DNA of 5,433 bases from Burkholderiaceae bacterium (GCA_947461335.1 CANHLB010000134.1:1-5433), one strand, 5' to 3'; counted from the first letter of the stretch, positions 1 through 5,418 are shown. Translations and numbers: made by a program. Notes: generated from the letters alone by a model not told the origin.

Positions 1-458
1 GCTTTTTCAATACCAGCATTGGTATGAACAACCCAGCCTTGACTATCTTGTCCAATCGATTCGATAGAAACTGGATTACGAATAGTGACATTAGCCTTAG
101 CGCACTCTGACATTAGCATTTCAATAATCTGCTTAGCAGAGTCATCACAAAATAGTTGCCCCTGATGCTTTTCGTGATAATCGATGCCGTATGAGCTCAC
201 CAGCTTAATAAATTCTTTAGAGGGATATCTTGCGAGCGCACTTTTCACAAAATGGGGATTGAGCGACAAGAAATTAGCAGGGCTACTATGAAGATTAGTG
301 AAATTACAGCGGCCTCCACCGCTAATTCGGATCTTTTCGCCCAGAACGTGGGCGTGATCTAGGAGTAATACCTTTTTACCTCTTTGGCCAGCAATACCAG
401 CACAAAATAAGCCAGCTGCCCCTGCACCAATAATGATGACATCCCAAGTTTTGCTCAT
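1..458 (-). CDS. YhiN/HI0933-family NAD(P)/FAD-dependent oxidoreductase, N-terminal part (runs off left edge)
   Basis: The first 152 codons of a flavoprotein are visible, read from an ATG at 458; the rest lies beyond the left edge. Residues 6-16 form the dinucleotide-binding beta-alpha-beta start (DVIIIGAGAAG), and residues 30-34 (VLLLD) are the second strand, ending in an acidic residue that would bind the FAD ribose. Residues 41-55 (EKIRISGGGRCNFTN) match the GGGRCN.TN signature of the HI0933/YhiN family, which separates it from other Rossmann oxidoreductases. Family members are usually about 390-420 aa, so some 60% is missing here. The physiological substrate of this family is not well established, so I give no reaction. 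The start lies 3 nt after the stop of the channel-like gene and has only an A-rich weak SD, which suggests translational coupling as the last visible gene of a minus-strand operon. Confidence 0.9.
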   Translation of the reverse strand, partial: MSKTWDVIIIGAGAAGLFCAGIAGQRGKKVLLLDHAHVLGEKIRISGGGRCNFTNLHSSPANFLSLNPHFVKSALARYPSKEFIKLVSSYGIDYHEKHQGQLFCDDSAKQIIEMLMSECAKANVTIRNPVSIESIGQDSQGWVVHTNAGIEK

Positions 459-461
459 GCT

Positions 462-974
462 TTATTTAAAGCGATCGATGATGTCAGTGGAAATATTGAG
501 TTTTTTCATATGGAGCTTGGTATAGGCCTGACGAAAATTTCTCGTCATGGAAATCATCACGGAAGCAGTCCAGGCAAATGCAAACATACCTGAGAAAGCA
601 ATGATAATGGCTAACATTTTCCATCCAGCGGGCAATGAATCCTCCATAAATCCCATTGCCGTATAAGTACTACCGCTAAATAAGATGCTTTGTCCAAGTC
701 CTGGAACTAATTTCAGCGCATAAATCGCAATGCCCCAAAAAATGATTTCAGCAATATGGGTTAAGAATAAGCAGAATACGCTGATGTAAAAGCAAAGCGC
801 TACTTCTGAATATTTTTTCTCTGCTAAATAGAGAAAGCTTTTCACCTCGTAACGCTTCGCGATTTGCAGCAGAACCAAACCATGAAAAACCATCACCAAT
901 ATGAGCATGAAGGTGCCCATGAGGTAGCCTGGTAGGTCTAAGGAGGTAGCAATGCTAATATCTTGTGGAGTCAT
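462..974 (-). CDS. Small potassium-channel-like (Ion_trans_2 type) membrane protein with degenerate selectivity filter
   Basis: A 170-aa inner-membrane protein with hydrophobic segments at about residues 18-38, 57-87 and 121-143, and a short basic C-terminal tail. Its layout resembles the small proteobacterial two-pore-domain/Ion_trans_2 proteins: a long helix with a H..E...W pattern (H73, E76, W80), then a re-entrant pore segment, then a final helix containing FAW (133-135). The pore segment STYTAMGFMEDSLPAGW (102-118) aligns without gaps to the family pattern TYTTLGYGD..LP, but the filter GYGD is replaced by G108-F109-M110-E111. Potassium selectivity is therefore doubtful, and a diverged or non-conducting role is possible. 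The ATG at 974 has an AAAGG SD (982-986) with 7-nt spacing; another ATG just upstream is out of frame. It sits 42 nt after the LOG-family gene and 3 nt before the oxidoreductase. The fold assignment is by pattern recognition, so function remains uncertain. Confidence 0.75.
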   Translation of the reverse strand: MTPQDISIATSLDLPGYLMGTFMLILVMVFHGLVLLQIAKRYEVKSFLYLAEKKYSEVALCFYISVFCLFLTHIAEIIFWGIAIYALKLVPGLGQSILFSGSTYTAMGFMEDSLPAGWKMLAIIIAFSGMFAFAWTASVMISMTRNFRQAYTKLHMKKLNISTDIIDRFK

Positions 975-1016
975 AAATAAGCCTTTGGGTCATTTTACAG
1001 CGGGCTTAGTGCTTCA

Positions 1017-1874
1017 TTAGCTCAATTGGTAGTGATTTTTGATCATTCCCCAGGCCTCTTTAGCCGTTTCTGCAAAGTGGATCACTTGCATATCGCCTTC
1101 ATCAATGACTCCAAATTTCAGCATCTGATCGAAATTGATCATTTCAGTCCAAAAAGCTTTACCCACAAGGATTACTGGAAAGTGGGTCACCTTTTTAGTC
1201 TGCATTAAAGTGAGCACTTCGAAGAACTCATCAAACGAGCCGAAGCCTCCTGGAAATACAACGATTGCTCTTGCCCGCAACATAAAATGCATTTTGCGTA
1301 AAGCAAAGTAGTGAAAACGAAAACTAAGCCCTGGACTAATGTAAGGGTTGGGATGTTGCTCTCTTGGCAGACTGATATTAAAACCAATCGTTTGATCGCC
1401 TGCCTCAAAGGCACCACGATTTGCCGCCTCCATAATTCCAGGACCGCCGCCCGTACAGATATGCAACTTATTAGACCCATCATTTTGAGTAGCGTTGTAC
1501 TTTGCTACTAAGCCACCAAACTCACGTGCTGACTCGTAATACTCGCTATGGAGTAAAGCCTTGTTTGCTACGGAAATATCCTCTGGTGTTTTTGCTTCGC
1601 TTTGCATTTCTAGGGCTTTTTCACGACTCACAAAACGAGTAGAACCAAAGACAGTAATAGTGTGATCTATACCATGTTCATTTAACAGAATTTCTGGTTT
1701 TAATAACTCCAGCTCAAAGCGAATACCTATCGTTTCTCTACGGGCTAAAAAGGCTTCATCATCAAAAGCAAATTTATAAGACTCCTCTGAAGTTTCCTCG
1801 GAGATTTGACTCTCTTTGAGGTTTAAAAAGTCTGTAATTGTTTGAGAGTTATTAATGGGGAGCCTTGGGCTCAT
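1017..1874 (-). CDS. LOG-family protein (TIGR00730 type; probable nucleoside-5'-monophosphate phosphoribohydrolase)
   Basis: A 285-aa cytoplasmic protein of the LOG ('lysine decarboxylase-like') family. Visible motifs in order are VFGSTR (75-80), the first Rossmann-type strand and loop; TGGGPGIMEAANRGA (141-155), the phosphate-binding glycine loop; LRKMHFMLRA (192-201); and PGGFGSFDE (208-216), the family PGGxGTxxE signature. R193 and E216 are the likely catalytic pair by comparison with characterised LOG enzymes. Those enzymes hydrolyse the N-glycosidic bond of cytokinin or purine nucleotides, releasing the base and ribose 5-phosphate. Older 'lysine decarboxylase' labels for this family are wrong. 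An extension of about 70 residues precedes the core, making it one of the longer LOG forms; the substrate cannot be read from sequence. The ATG at 1874 has a good SD (AAGGA, 1881-1885) at 6 nt. It is the first gene of the leftward block and diverges from the gene at 2062. Confidence 0.9.
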   Translation of the reverse strand: MSPRLPINNSQTITDFLNLKESQISEETSEESYKFAFDDEAFLARRETIGIRFELELLKPEILLNEHGIDHTITVFGSTRFVSREKALEMQSEAKTPEDISVANKALLHSEYYESAREFGGLVAKYNATQNDGSNKLHICTGGGPGIMEAANRGAFEAGDQTIGFNISLPREQHPNPYISPGLSFRFHYFALRKMHFMLRARAIVVFPGGFGSFDEFFEVLTLMQTKKVTHFPVILVGKAFWTEMINFDQMLKFGVIDEGDMQVIHFAETAKEAWGMIKNHYQLS

Positions 1875-1940
1875 ATAGCTTCCTTATGCATCACAGTCAT
1901 TTCATCTTAAACCTTGCGTAAAAGCGGCATGGGTCTTGTT

Positions 1941-1958
1941 TAGTCGTTTAAAAGACTA
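1941..1958. repeat. 18-bp near-perfect palindrome (possible operator)
   Basis: TAGTCGTTTAAAAGACTA pairs with itself at 8 of 9 positions; only the G6/A13 pair mismatches. The 5-bp outer arms TAGTC/GACTA are perfect. It lies 67 bp upstream of the LOG-family start and about 104 bp upstream of the rightward start, so a dimeric regulator bound here could reach either promoter. I cannot assign it to a known regulator, and AT-rich palindromes of this size can occur by chance. Confidence 0.35.
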
Positions 1959-1999
1959 GTATTAACACCTAGCTATAGAACCCTAGGAAATTGCTTGGG

Positions 2000-2028
2000 T
2001 TTACCCCGCTCTCAAGAAGGGTTAATAT
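2000..2028 (+). promoter_or_regulatory. Probable sigma70-type promoter for the small membrane protein gene
   Basis: TTTACC at 2000-2005 (4 of 6 to TTGACA) and TAATAT at 2023-2028 (4 of 6 to TATAAT) are separated by exactly 17 bp. This would start transcription near 2035 and give a leader of roughly 25-30 nt before the ATG at 2062. The assignment is by consensus match only. Confidence 0.4.
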
Positions 2029-2050
2029 TGAACCAATTTCAACCAAATCG

Positions 2051-2055
2051 AAGGA
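2051..2055 (+). promoter_or_regulatory. Ribosome binding site for the 67-aa protein
   Basis: AAGGA lies 6 nt before the ATG at 2062. This is a well-placed SD that supports the short open frame as a real gene and fixes its start. Confidence 0.75.
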
Positions 2056-2061
2056 AAAGCA

Positions 2062-2265
2062 ATGAGCAATCGTTCAATCATCATCATGGTACTAGTATTG
2101 GTTGGTGCCACCGCCTATTTACTAATCAAAGGCGACGGCGATATTGATATGGGTGGAGAAAAGCATGGTGCTGAAGCGCTTCATATTGAAGATGCAAAGA
2201 AAGCTGCACCTGCAGCAGCGCCAGCAGCACCTGCAGCAGCTCCTGCAGCCGACGCTAAAAAGTAA
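2062..2265 (+). CDS. Small membrane-anchored protein with Ala/Pro-repeat tail (unknown function)
   Basis: A 67-aa protein I do not recognise by name. Residues 6-22 form one hydrophobic helix (IIIMVLVLVGATAYLLI). The short N-terminus contains an Arg and there is no cleavage site, so it is probably a bitopic anchor with the C-terminus in the periplasm. A short Asp/Gly/Glu-containing linker (about 23-44) follows. The tail is a seven-residue unit AAPAAAP present twice (48-54 and 55-61), bracketed by DAKK at 44-47 and again at the C-terminus (64-67). Such tails are usually flexible, extended spacers. A plausible promoter, a good SD and a strong terminator immediately downstream make it a self-contained monocistronic gene, so it is likely real and well expressed despite its size. 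No enzymatic motif is present. Confidence 0.75.
   Translation: MSNRSIIIMVLVLVGATAYLLIKGDGDIDMGGEKHGAEALHIEDAKKAAPAAAPAAPAAAPAADAKK
2203..2244 (+). repeat. Two-copy 21-nt tandem repeat encoding AAPAAAP
   Basis: Bases 2203-2223 and 2224-2244 are in-frame tandem copies that agree at 18 of 21 positions. All three differences are synonymous third-codon changes, and both units contain CCTGCAGCAGC. The pattern suggests duplication followed by silent drift, with the peptide kept constant. Confidence 0.8.
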
Positions 2266-2284
2266 TTCTTCTAATGCAATTTAG

Positions 2285-2309
2285 AACCGCGGTCCTCCGC
2301 GGTTTTTTT
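2285..2309 (+). terminator. Rho-independent terminator of the small membrane protein gene
   Basis: A perfect 8-bp stem (AACCGCGG, 2285-2292, with CCGCGGTT, 2297-2304) closes a TCCT loop and is followed by T residues through 2309. It lies 19 nt after the stop codon at 2263-2265. The GC-rich stem and T run are a textbook intrinsic terminator for rightward transcription. Confidence 0.93.
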
Positions 2310-2323
2310 ATCTCTTATTTTCA

Positions 2324-3130
2324 ATGAAATATCTCATTGCCCTCACCTTTCTGTGTCTATCTCAATCTATTTCTAGTCAGCCATTATCTGCAATGAAAAC
2401 CATTGATCCAGCATCTCTAAAATCTTTTGCGCCCACTGGTACTCTGCGCATAGCCATTAACTTAGGAAACCCCGTTCTAGCTAACGAAGACGCTTCCACT
2501 AAACAATTAAGTGGCGTGACCATTGATATCGCCAATGACATTGGCAAACGCGTCAACTTACCAGTTAAGCTCATTCCCTTTAAAACTGCAGCTGCTACTG
2601 TTGATGGAGTGAAAAGTGGTGAAATTGATATGGTGTTTGTTGCTATCGACCCTGTCCGCGGTGCAGATATCAGTTACACGCCAGCTTATATACAAATTGA
2701 AGGGGCATATATGGTCAAAACCACTTCTGCCTTAAAGAATAATGAAGATGTGGATGTAGCTAGCTCAGAAATCGTCGTTGGCAAAGGCAGCGCCTACGAT
2801 CTCTTTCTCACACGTGAAATCAAGAATGCGAAGCTTTTAAGAGCTACTAGCTCTCAGACTGTCATCGATGACTTTATGGCTGGAAATGGAAATGTTGCAG
2901 CGGGTGTGAAGCAACAATTAGAAAGTGATGCTAAACGCTATCAAGGCTTACGCATGCTACCAGGACGTTTTATGGTTATTAATCAGGCTATCGGCATTCC
3001 GAAGTCTAGAGAAAATGCTGAAAATACTTCGGCCTATTTAAGTGATGTGATTACCCAACTCAAACAGTCTGGGTTTATTGCGCAGTCTATGCAGCGTCAT
3101 AATATTCAAGGTGCAAAAGTAGCTGAGTGA
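2324..3130 (+). CDS. Periplasmic substrate-binding protein, family 3 (SBP_bac_3; amino-acid ABC type)
   Basis: A 268-aa exported protein. Residues 1-23 look like a Sec signal peptide: K2, a hydrophobic core (LIALTFLCL), then a polar region ending ...LSA. C11 does not sit in a proper lipobox. The mature part follows the family-3 fold: TGTLRIAI (38-45), the GVTIDIANDIGKRVNLPVKL region (64-83), GVKSGEIDMVFVAID (95-109), and VRGADISYTPAY (111-122), where R112 is the conserved ligand-carboxylate arginine. In GNVAAGVKQQLE (189-200), the Asp that usually holds the alpha-amino group appears replaced by Gln near 197, so the ligand may not be a standard amino acid. No permease or ATPase is adjacent, making it an orphan. 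The start has no visible SD and lies 14 nt after a terminator. It was chosen because it keeps the signal peptide; an in-frame stop at 2282 rules out a much longer protein. Confidence 0.85.
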   Translation: MKYLIALTFLCLSQSISSQPLSAMKTIDPASLKSFAPTGTLRIAINLGNPVLANEDASTKQLSGVTIDIANDIGKRVNLPVKLIPFKTAAATVDGVKSGEIDMVFVAIDPVRGADISYTPAYIQIEGAYMVKTTSALKNNEDVDVASSEIVVGKGSAYDLFLTREIKNAKLLRATSSQTVIDDFMAGNGNVAAGVKQQLESDAKRYQGLRMLPGRFMVINQAIGIPKSRENAENTSAYLSDVITQLKQSGFIAQSMQRHNIQGAKVAE

Positions 3131-3136
3131 GCAAAA

Positions 3137-3161
3137 GCTTCTATTCGAATGAAATAGAAGC
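3137..3161. other. Hairpin between the binding protein and nnrD
   Basis: GCTTCTATT (3137-3145) pairs perfectly with AATAGAAGC (3153-3161) around a 7-nt loop, starting 7 nt after the binding-protein stop. There is no T run on the plus strand, so it is not a standard rightward terminator. On the minus strand it is followed by TTTT. It could stabilise the upstream message or weakly attenuate read-through into nnrD. Confidence 0.5.
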
Positions 3162-3173
3162 GATACTGAGATC

Positions 3174-4058
3174 ATGCCCATGCCGGTAATAAAACTGAAT
3201 GTCCTTGATTTAGCAATCCGCTTAAAGCGTGCCCCTTCTGAACATAAAGGCAATGCTGGAAAAGTCATTCTCATTGGTGGTGCGCCTGGCATGGCTGGCG
3301 CCCTCTTGCTTGCCGGGAATGCCTGTTTACATTTAGGAGCTGGTTGGACAATTTTAGAAATGCTTGATCCTGCCTCTGCCATTGCCTCCGAAGATCATCC
3401 AGAGCTAATGATTCGCGAGGCGAATATTGCAACTAGTGATGTCCTTCAACAGAATCAGCCTGATGTCATTGCGATTGGTCCTGGACTCGGAAAATCTTCG
3501 CAAGCCTATGATTGGCTTAGAGAGGTGATTGCCTATCCGAATATTCCTTTGATACTAGATGCTGATGCACTGAACCTGATTTCAGAATCTCAAGAACTTT
3601 TGAGCGCATTGCAAAAACGTAATCAACAATTTCCCGGGCAGAGCGTTATCACCCCCCATCCTGGAGAGGCAGCTAAATTACTCAAGAACACGACAGAGGA
3701 CGTACAAGCAGATCGCTTGGGCTCTCTAGAAAAGTTAATAAGCCTGACACAATCTATAGTGGTTCTAAAAGGTCAGCATACCTTAATTGCCTCTCCACAA
3801 AACCAAGCGCTACAGTGTGAAGAAGGCAATCCTGGCATGGGTACCGGAGGCATGGGTGATGTCCTTACAGGCAGCATTGCGGCCATTACAGCACAGGGTA
3901 TGCGCCATCAGCTTGATCTCTGGGAGTCCTCCTGTATTGCTGTACAGCTCCATGCCAGAGCAGCGGATAGCTTGGTGGATAAAGGTATTGGGCCAATTGG
4001 CTTAACTCCTTCAGAAACCATTTTAGAAATGAGAAGCTTGCTCAATAAGCTGTTATAA
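3174..4058 (+). CDS. nnrD: ADP-dependent NAD(P)H-hydrate dehydratase
   Basis: A 294-aa cytoplasmic repair enzyme of the ribokinase-like YjeF C-terminal/CARKD family. It dehydrates the S form of damaged NADHX/NADPHX back to NADH/NADPH, using ADP in the bacterial enzymes. The family motifs are all present: HKGNAGKVILIGG (24-36), IGPGLG (101-106), LDADALN (128-134), ITPHPGEAAKL (159-169), VVLKG (196-200) and GNPGMGTGGMGDVLTG (218-233), with D229 the expected catalytic Asp. Only the dehydratase domain is encoded. The NAD(P)HX epimerase domain (NnrE/YjeF_N), fused in E. coli, is absent here and must be elsewhere if present. The start is uncertain between ATGs at 3174 and 3180, as only a weak GAG precedes them. 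It follows the binding protein by 43 nt and precedes the transporter by 6 nt. Confidence 0.95.
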   Translation: MPMPVIKLNVLDLAIRLKRAPSEHKGNAGKVILIGGAPGMAGALLLAGNACLHLGAGWTILEMLDPASAIASEDHPELMIREANIATSDVLQQNQPDVIAIGPGLGKSSQAYDWLREVIAYPNIPLILDADALNLISESQELLSALQKRNQQFPGQSVITPHPGEAAKLLKNTTEDVQADRLGSLEKLISLTQSIVVLKGQHTLIASPQNQALQCEEGNPGMGTGGMGDVLTGSIAAITAQGMRHQLDLWESSCIAVQLHARAADSLVDKGIGPIGLTPSETILEMRSLLNKLL

Positions 4059-4064
4059 ATCGAT

Positions 4065-5042
4065 ATGCAAACAGCAAGTACAGCACACCAACATAGGCGC
4101 TATCTCTTTGGTATTTTGATGGCCGGCATAGGCTCTATGCTGTTCTCCGGCAAAGCCATCTTAGTGAAGCTTGCCTTTGCTTATGGCGCCAATGCAGAAA
4201 CTCTTCTTGCTTTACGCATGCTAATAGCCTTGCCTTTATTTTGGGGAATATATTGGTGGGAATCTCGTCGTCAAACGATGAGCCCAATCAGCTGGCTTGA
4301 TCGCGCTAAATTATTTTTACTAGGATTTTTGGGATACTTCTTATCGAGTTATATCGATTTCCTAGGGTTGCAATATATCTCTGTAGGACTGGAGAGAATT
4401 GTTTTATATCTCACGCCAACGATTGTTTTAATGATCTCTTACTTTGTTTTACAAAAGCCAATATCTCGCTTTCAGTGGTATGCGCTAGTAGTAGGCTATC
4501 TTGGTGTGTTTATTGTCTTTATTCAGGATGCCAGCTCTACAGGAGCAAGTGCCTGGCTAGGCATGGCTCTTGTCTTTGGCAGCGCTTGTTCTTACGCCAT
4601 CTATATGATTGGTTCAGGAGAGATGGTCCAACGTATTGGTAGCGTGCGCTTAGTAGTCTACGCAAGCACTGCATCTGCTGTATTGAGTATATTGCTATCG
4701 ACTATTCATAATCCCACTGCTATTTTTGAGCAAGTTCAGGAAATTTATTGGTTAAGCCTATTAAATGCCAGCTTATGTACTGTAATACCAATGCTACTCA
4801 TTATGATTGCCATCAACCGCATCGGCTCTCCACTAGTGGCGCAAGCTGGAATCTTAGGACCAGTCTCTACTATTTTTATGGGTTATTTTATTTTGTCTGA
4901 ACCCATTACCTGGGTTCAAATTAGCGGCATGAGTCTAGTAATGGCTGCTATGTGGCTCTTGGTGCGTAATGATGGCCCAAGAAAAAAGTCATCCGATATT
5001 AAAAGACCTGATGACTTTGATGGAGCGGACGCCCTCAATTAA
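4065..5042 (+). CDS. EamA/DMT-family transporter (10 TM)
   Basis: A 325-aa inner-membrane protein made of two EamA repeats (about residues 15-153 and 163-302), the usual 10-helix layout of drug/metabolite transporters. Helices fall roughly at 13-34, 46-63, 83-103, 109-129, 137-154, 163-182, 194-213, 228-249, 257-278 and 283-300. Typical landmarks are R51 in helix 2 (LALRMLIALPLFW), the LERIVLYLTPTIVLMISYFVLQKPIS segment end of repeat one (109-134), and GPVSTIFMGYFILSEPIT (265-282), the matching end of repeat two. A hydrophilic charged tail (301-325) is cytoplasmic. Family members export amino acids, purines or other metabolites; the substrate cannot be inferred here. No SD precedes the ATG, which lies 6 nt after the nnrD stop, so translation is probably coupled to nnrD. 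Confidence 0.92.
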   Translation: MQTASTAHQHRRYLFGILMAGIGSMLFSGKAILVKLAFAYGANAETLLALRMLIALPLFWGIYWWESRRQTMSPISWLDRAKLFLLGFLGYFLSSYIDFLGLQYISVGLERIVLYLTPTIVLMISYFVLQKPISRFQWYALVVGYLGVFIVFIQDASSTGASAWLGMALVFGSACSYAIYMIGSGEMVQRIGSVRLVVYASTASAVLSILLSTIHNPTAIFEQVQEIYWLSLLNASLCTVIPMLLIMIAINRIGSPLVAQAGILGPVSTIFMGYFILSEPITWVQISGMSLVMAAMWLLVRNDGPRKKSSDIKRPDDFDGADALN

Positions 5043-5048
5043 TGAGGG
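5032..5048. other. Short hairpin over the transporter stop codon, between convergent genes
   Basis: CCCTCA (5032-5037) and TGAGGG (5043-5048) form a 6-bp stem with loop ATTAA, which contains the transporter's TAA stop. No T run follows on either strand, so it is at best a weak bidirectional terminator in the 21-nt gap between convergent genes. Confidence 0.35.
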
Positions 5049-5063
5049 ATCATGTGACAAAGA

Positions 5064-5315
5064 TTACTGAGCAGCTGTATTTGTAGCTGCCTTAGATTTT
5101 TTCTTTGATTTCTTCTTTGATTTTTTATCAGCTTTGTTTTCTTTCTTGGCTTTTTTATTTGCCTTTTTTTCCGCCGCTTTATCAGTAGGCGCAGCAGTTG
5201 GAGCTGCTGCCGGAACTGCAGGAGCTGGATCAGCAGCTAATACCACTGTAGGAGAAAACCCCATTGCGGCAGTAATAAGAGTAGCTAGACTAAAACGCGC
5301 AATACGAGAAATCAT
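5064..5315 (-). CDS. Small exported Ala/Pro/Lys-rich basic protein (unknown function)
   Basis: An 83-aa protein starting at the ATG at 5315, which has SD GGAG (complement of 5322-5325) at 6-7 nt. A TTG at 5327 is in frame and would add four residues, but that TTG overlaps the SD and so is an unlikely start. Residues 1-27 are a good Sec signal peptide: MISRIAR, then a hydrophobic core, then VVLA with cleavage before ADPAP (AxA-like). The mature part is an Ala/Pro/Thr stretch (to about 47), then a Lys-rich block with KK repeats and SKKKSKKKSK (residues 69-78), ending ATNTAAQ. The exported product would be about 55 aa, strongly cationic and probably disordered. In composition it recalls acid-shock protein Asr of enterics, but that is resemblance, not demonstrated homology. 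It may bind anionic envelope polymers or buffer protons; this is inference. It is convergent with the transporter gene. Confidence 0.75.
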   Translation of the reverse strand: MISRIARFSLATLITAAMGFSPTVVLAADPAPAVPAAAPTAAPTDKAAEKKANKKAKKENKADKKSKKKSKKKSKAATNTAAQ

Positions 5316-5321
5316 GTCATT

Positions 5322-5325
5322 CTCC
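5322..5325 (-). promoter_or_regulatory. Ribosome binding site that decides the start of the basic protein
   Basis: The minus strand reads GGAG, then AATGAC, then ATG at 5315. The nearer ATG inside this spacer is out of frame and meets a stop at its third codon (ATG ACA TGA). The in-frame TTG at 5327 overlaps this SD. The ATG at 5315 is therefore the supported start. Confidence 0.8.
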
Positions 5326-5341
5326 AAAAGTATTTATTGAT

Positions 5342-5369
5342 AATTTAATAATACCCACAATTTGAACAA
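5342..5369 (-). promoter_or_regulatory. Candidate promoter for the basic protein gene
   Basis: On the minus strand, TTGTTC (complement of 5364-5369) and TAAATT (complement of 5342-5347) are 16 bp apart, in a very AT-rich stretch directly upstream of the SD. The match to sigma70 consensus is moderate (3 of 6 and 4 of 6). An overlapping TATTAT at 5348-5353 is an alternative -10 that lacks a good -35. Confidence 0.35.
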
Positions 5370-5385
5370 AAATGCACCATTAGGT

Positions 5386-5418
5386 CCAAAAAGAAAAGGC
5401 CATCATACGATGGCCTTT
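5386..5418 (-). terminator. Rho-independent terminator for an off-window minus-strand gene (possibly bidirectional)
   Basis: AAAGGCCATC (5395-5404) pairs perfectly with GATGGCCTTT (5409-5418) around ATAC. Read leftward, the hairpin is followed by TCTTTTT, a good T-rich tail. Read rightward, it is followed by ATCTCTTCTC, which is weaker. It most likely ends a leftward gene lying past 5433 and separates it from the basic-protein promoter. No coding sequence is supportable in 5419-5433. Confidence 0.8.

Larger units (their letters stand above)
1875..2061. promoter_or_regulatory. Divergent intergenic region
   Basis: These 187 bp separate the leftward LOG-family gene from the rightward small membrane-protein gene and must supply promoters for both. 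The rightward promoter candidate and an 18-bp near-palindrome are listed separately. I found no convincing -10/-35 pair for the leftward gene. Other weak structure includes CCTAG/CTAGG arms (1968-1972 and 1983-1987) and two AACCAA copies exactly 10 bp apart (2031-2036 and 2041-2046). No tRNA, small RNA or coding frame with a credible start is evident. Confidence 0.6.

Noticed and set aside
1018..1040. TAGCTCAATTGGTAG resembles the D-arm (A box) of a tRNA gene.
   Set aside because: It lies across the 3' end of the LOG-family gene, the matching D-stem 3' strand is missing, and no T-arm motif (GGTTCGAATCC-like) or acceptor stem follows. It is a chance match, not a tRNA or att remnant.
1205..1511. 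Additional open frames on both strands inside the LOG-family gene.
   Set aside because: They overlap the conserved Gly-loop and PGG motifs of the real frame, have no ribosome sites and encode no recognisable protein.
2324..2390. Lipoprotein signal (Cys at residue 11) in the binding protein.
   Set aside because: The residues before C11 (TFL) do not fit the lipobox, which needs a small residue at -1. A normal Sec signal peptide explains the N-terminus better.
3038..3382. A leftward open frame across the binding protein/nnrD junction, next to a hairpin with a minus-strand TTTT.
   Set aside because: It overlaps two strongly supported genes, has no recognisable domain or SD, and its stop lies downstream of the hairpin, so the hairpin would fall inside it rather than terminate it.
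5316..5327. TTG start at 5327, adding four residues to the basic protein.
   Set aside because: This TTG overlaps the GGAG that serves the ATG at 5315 and has no convincing SD of its own.
5134..5340. A rightward open frame antisense to the basic-protein gene, rich in Ala/Phe/Gly.
   Set aside because: It is the mirror of a low-complexity Lys/Ala-rich gene, has no SD or promoter, and its composition is explained by the opposite strand, where signal peptide and SD are clear.
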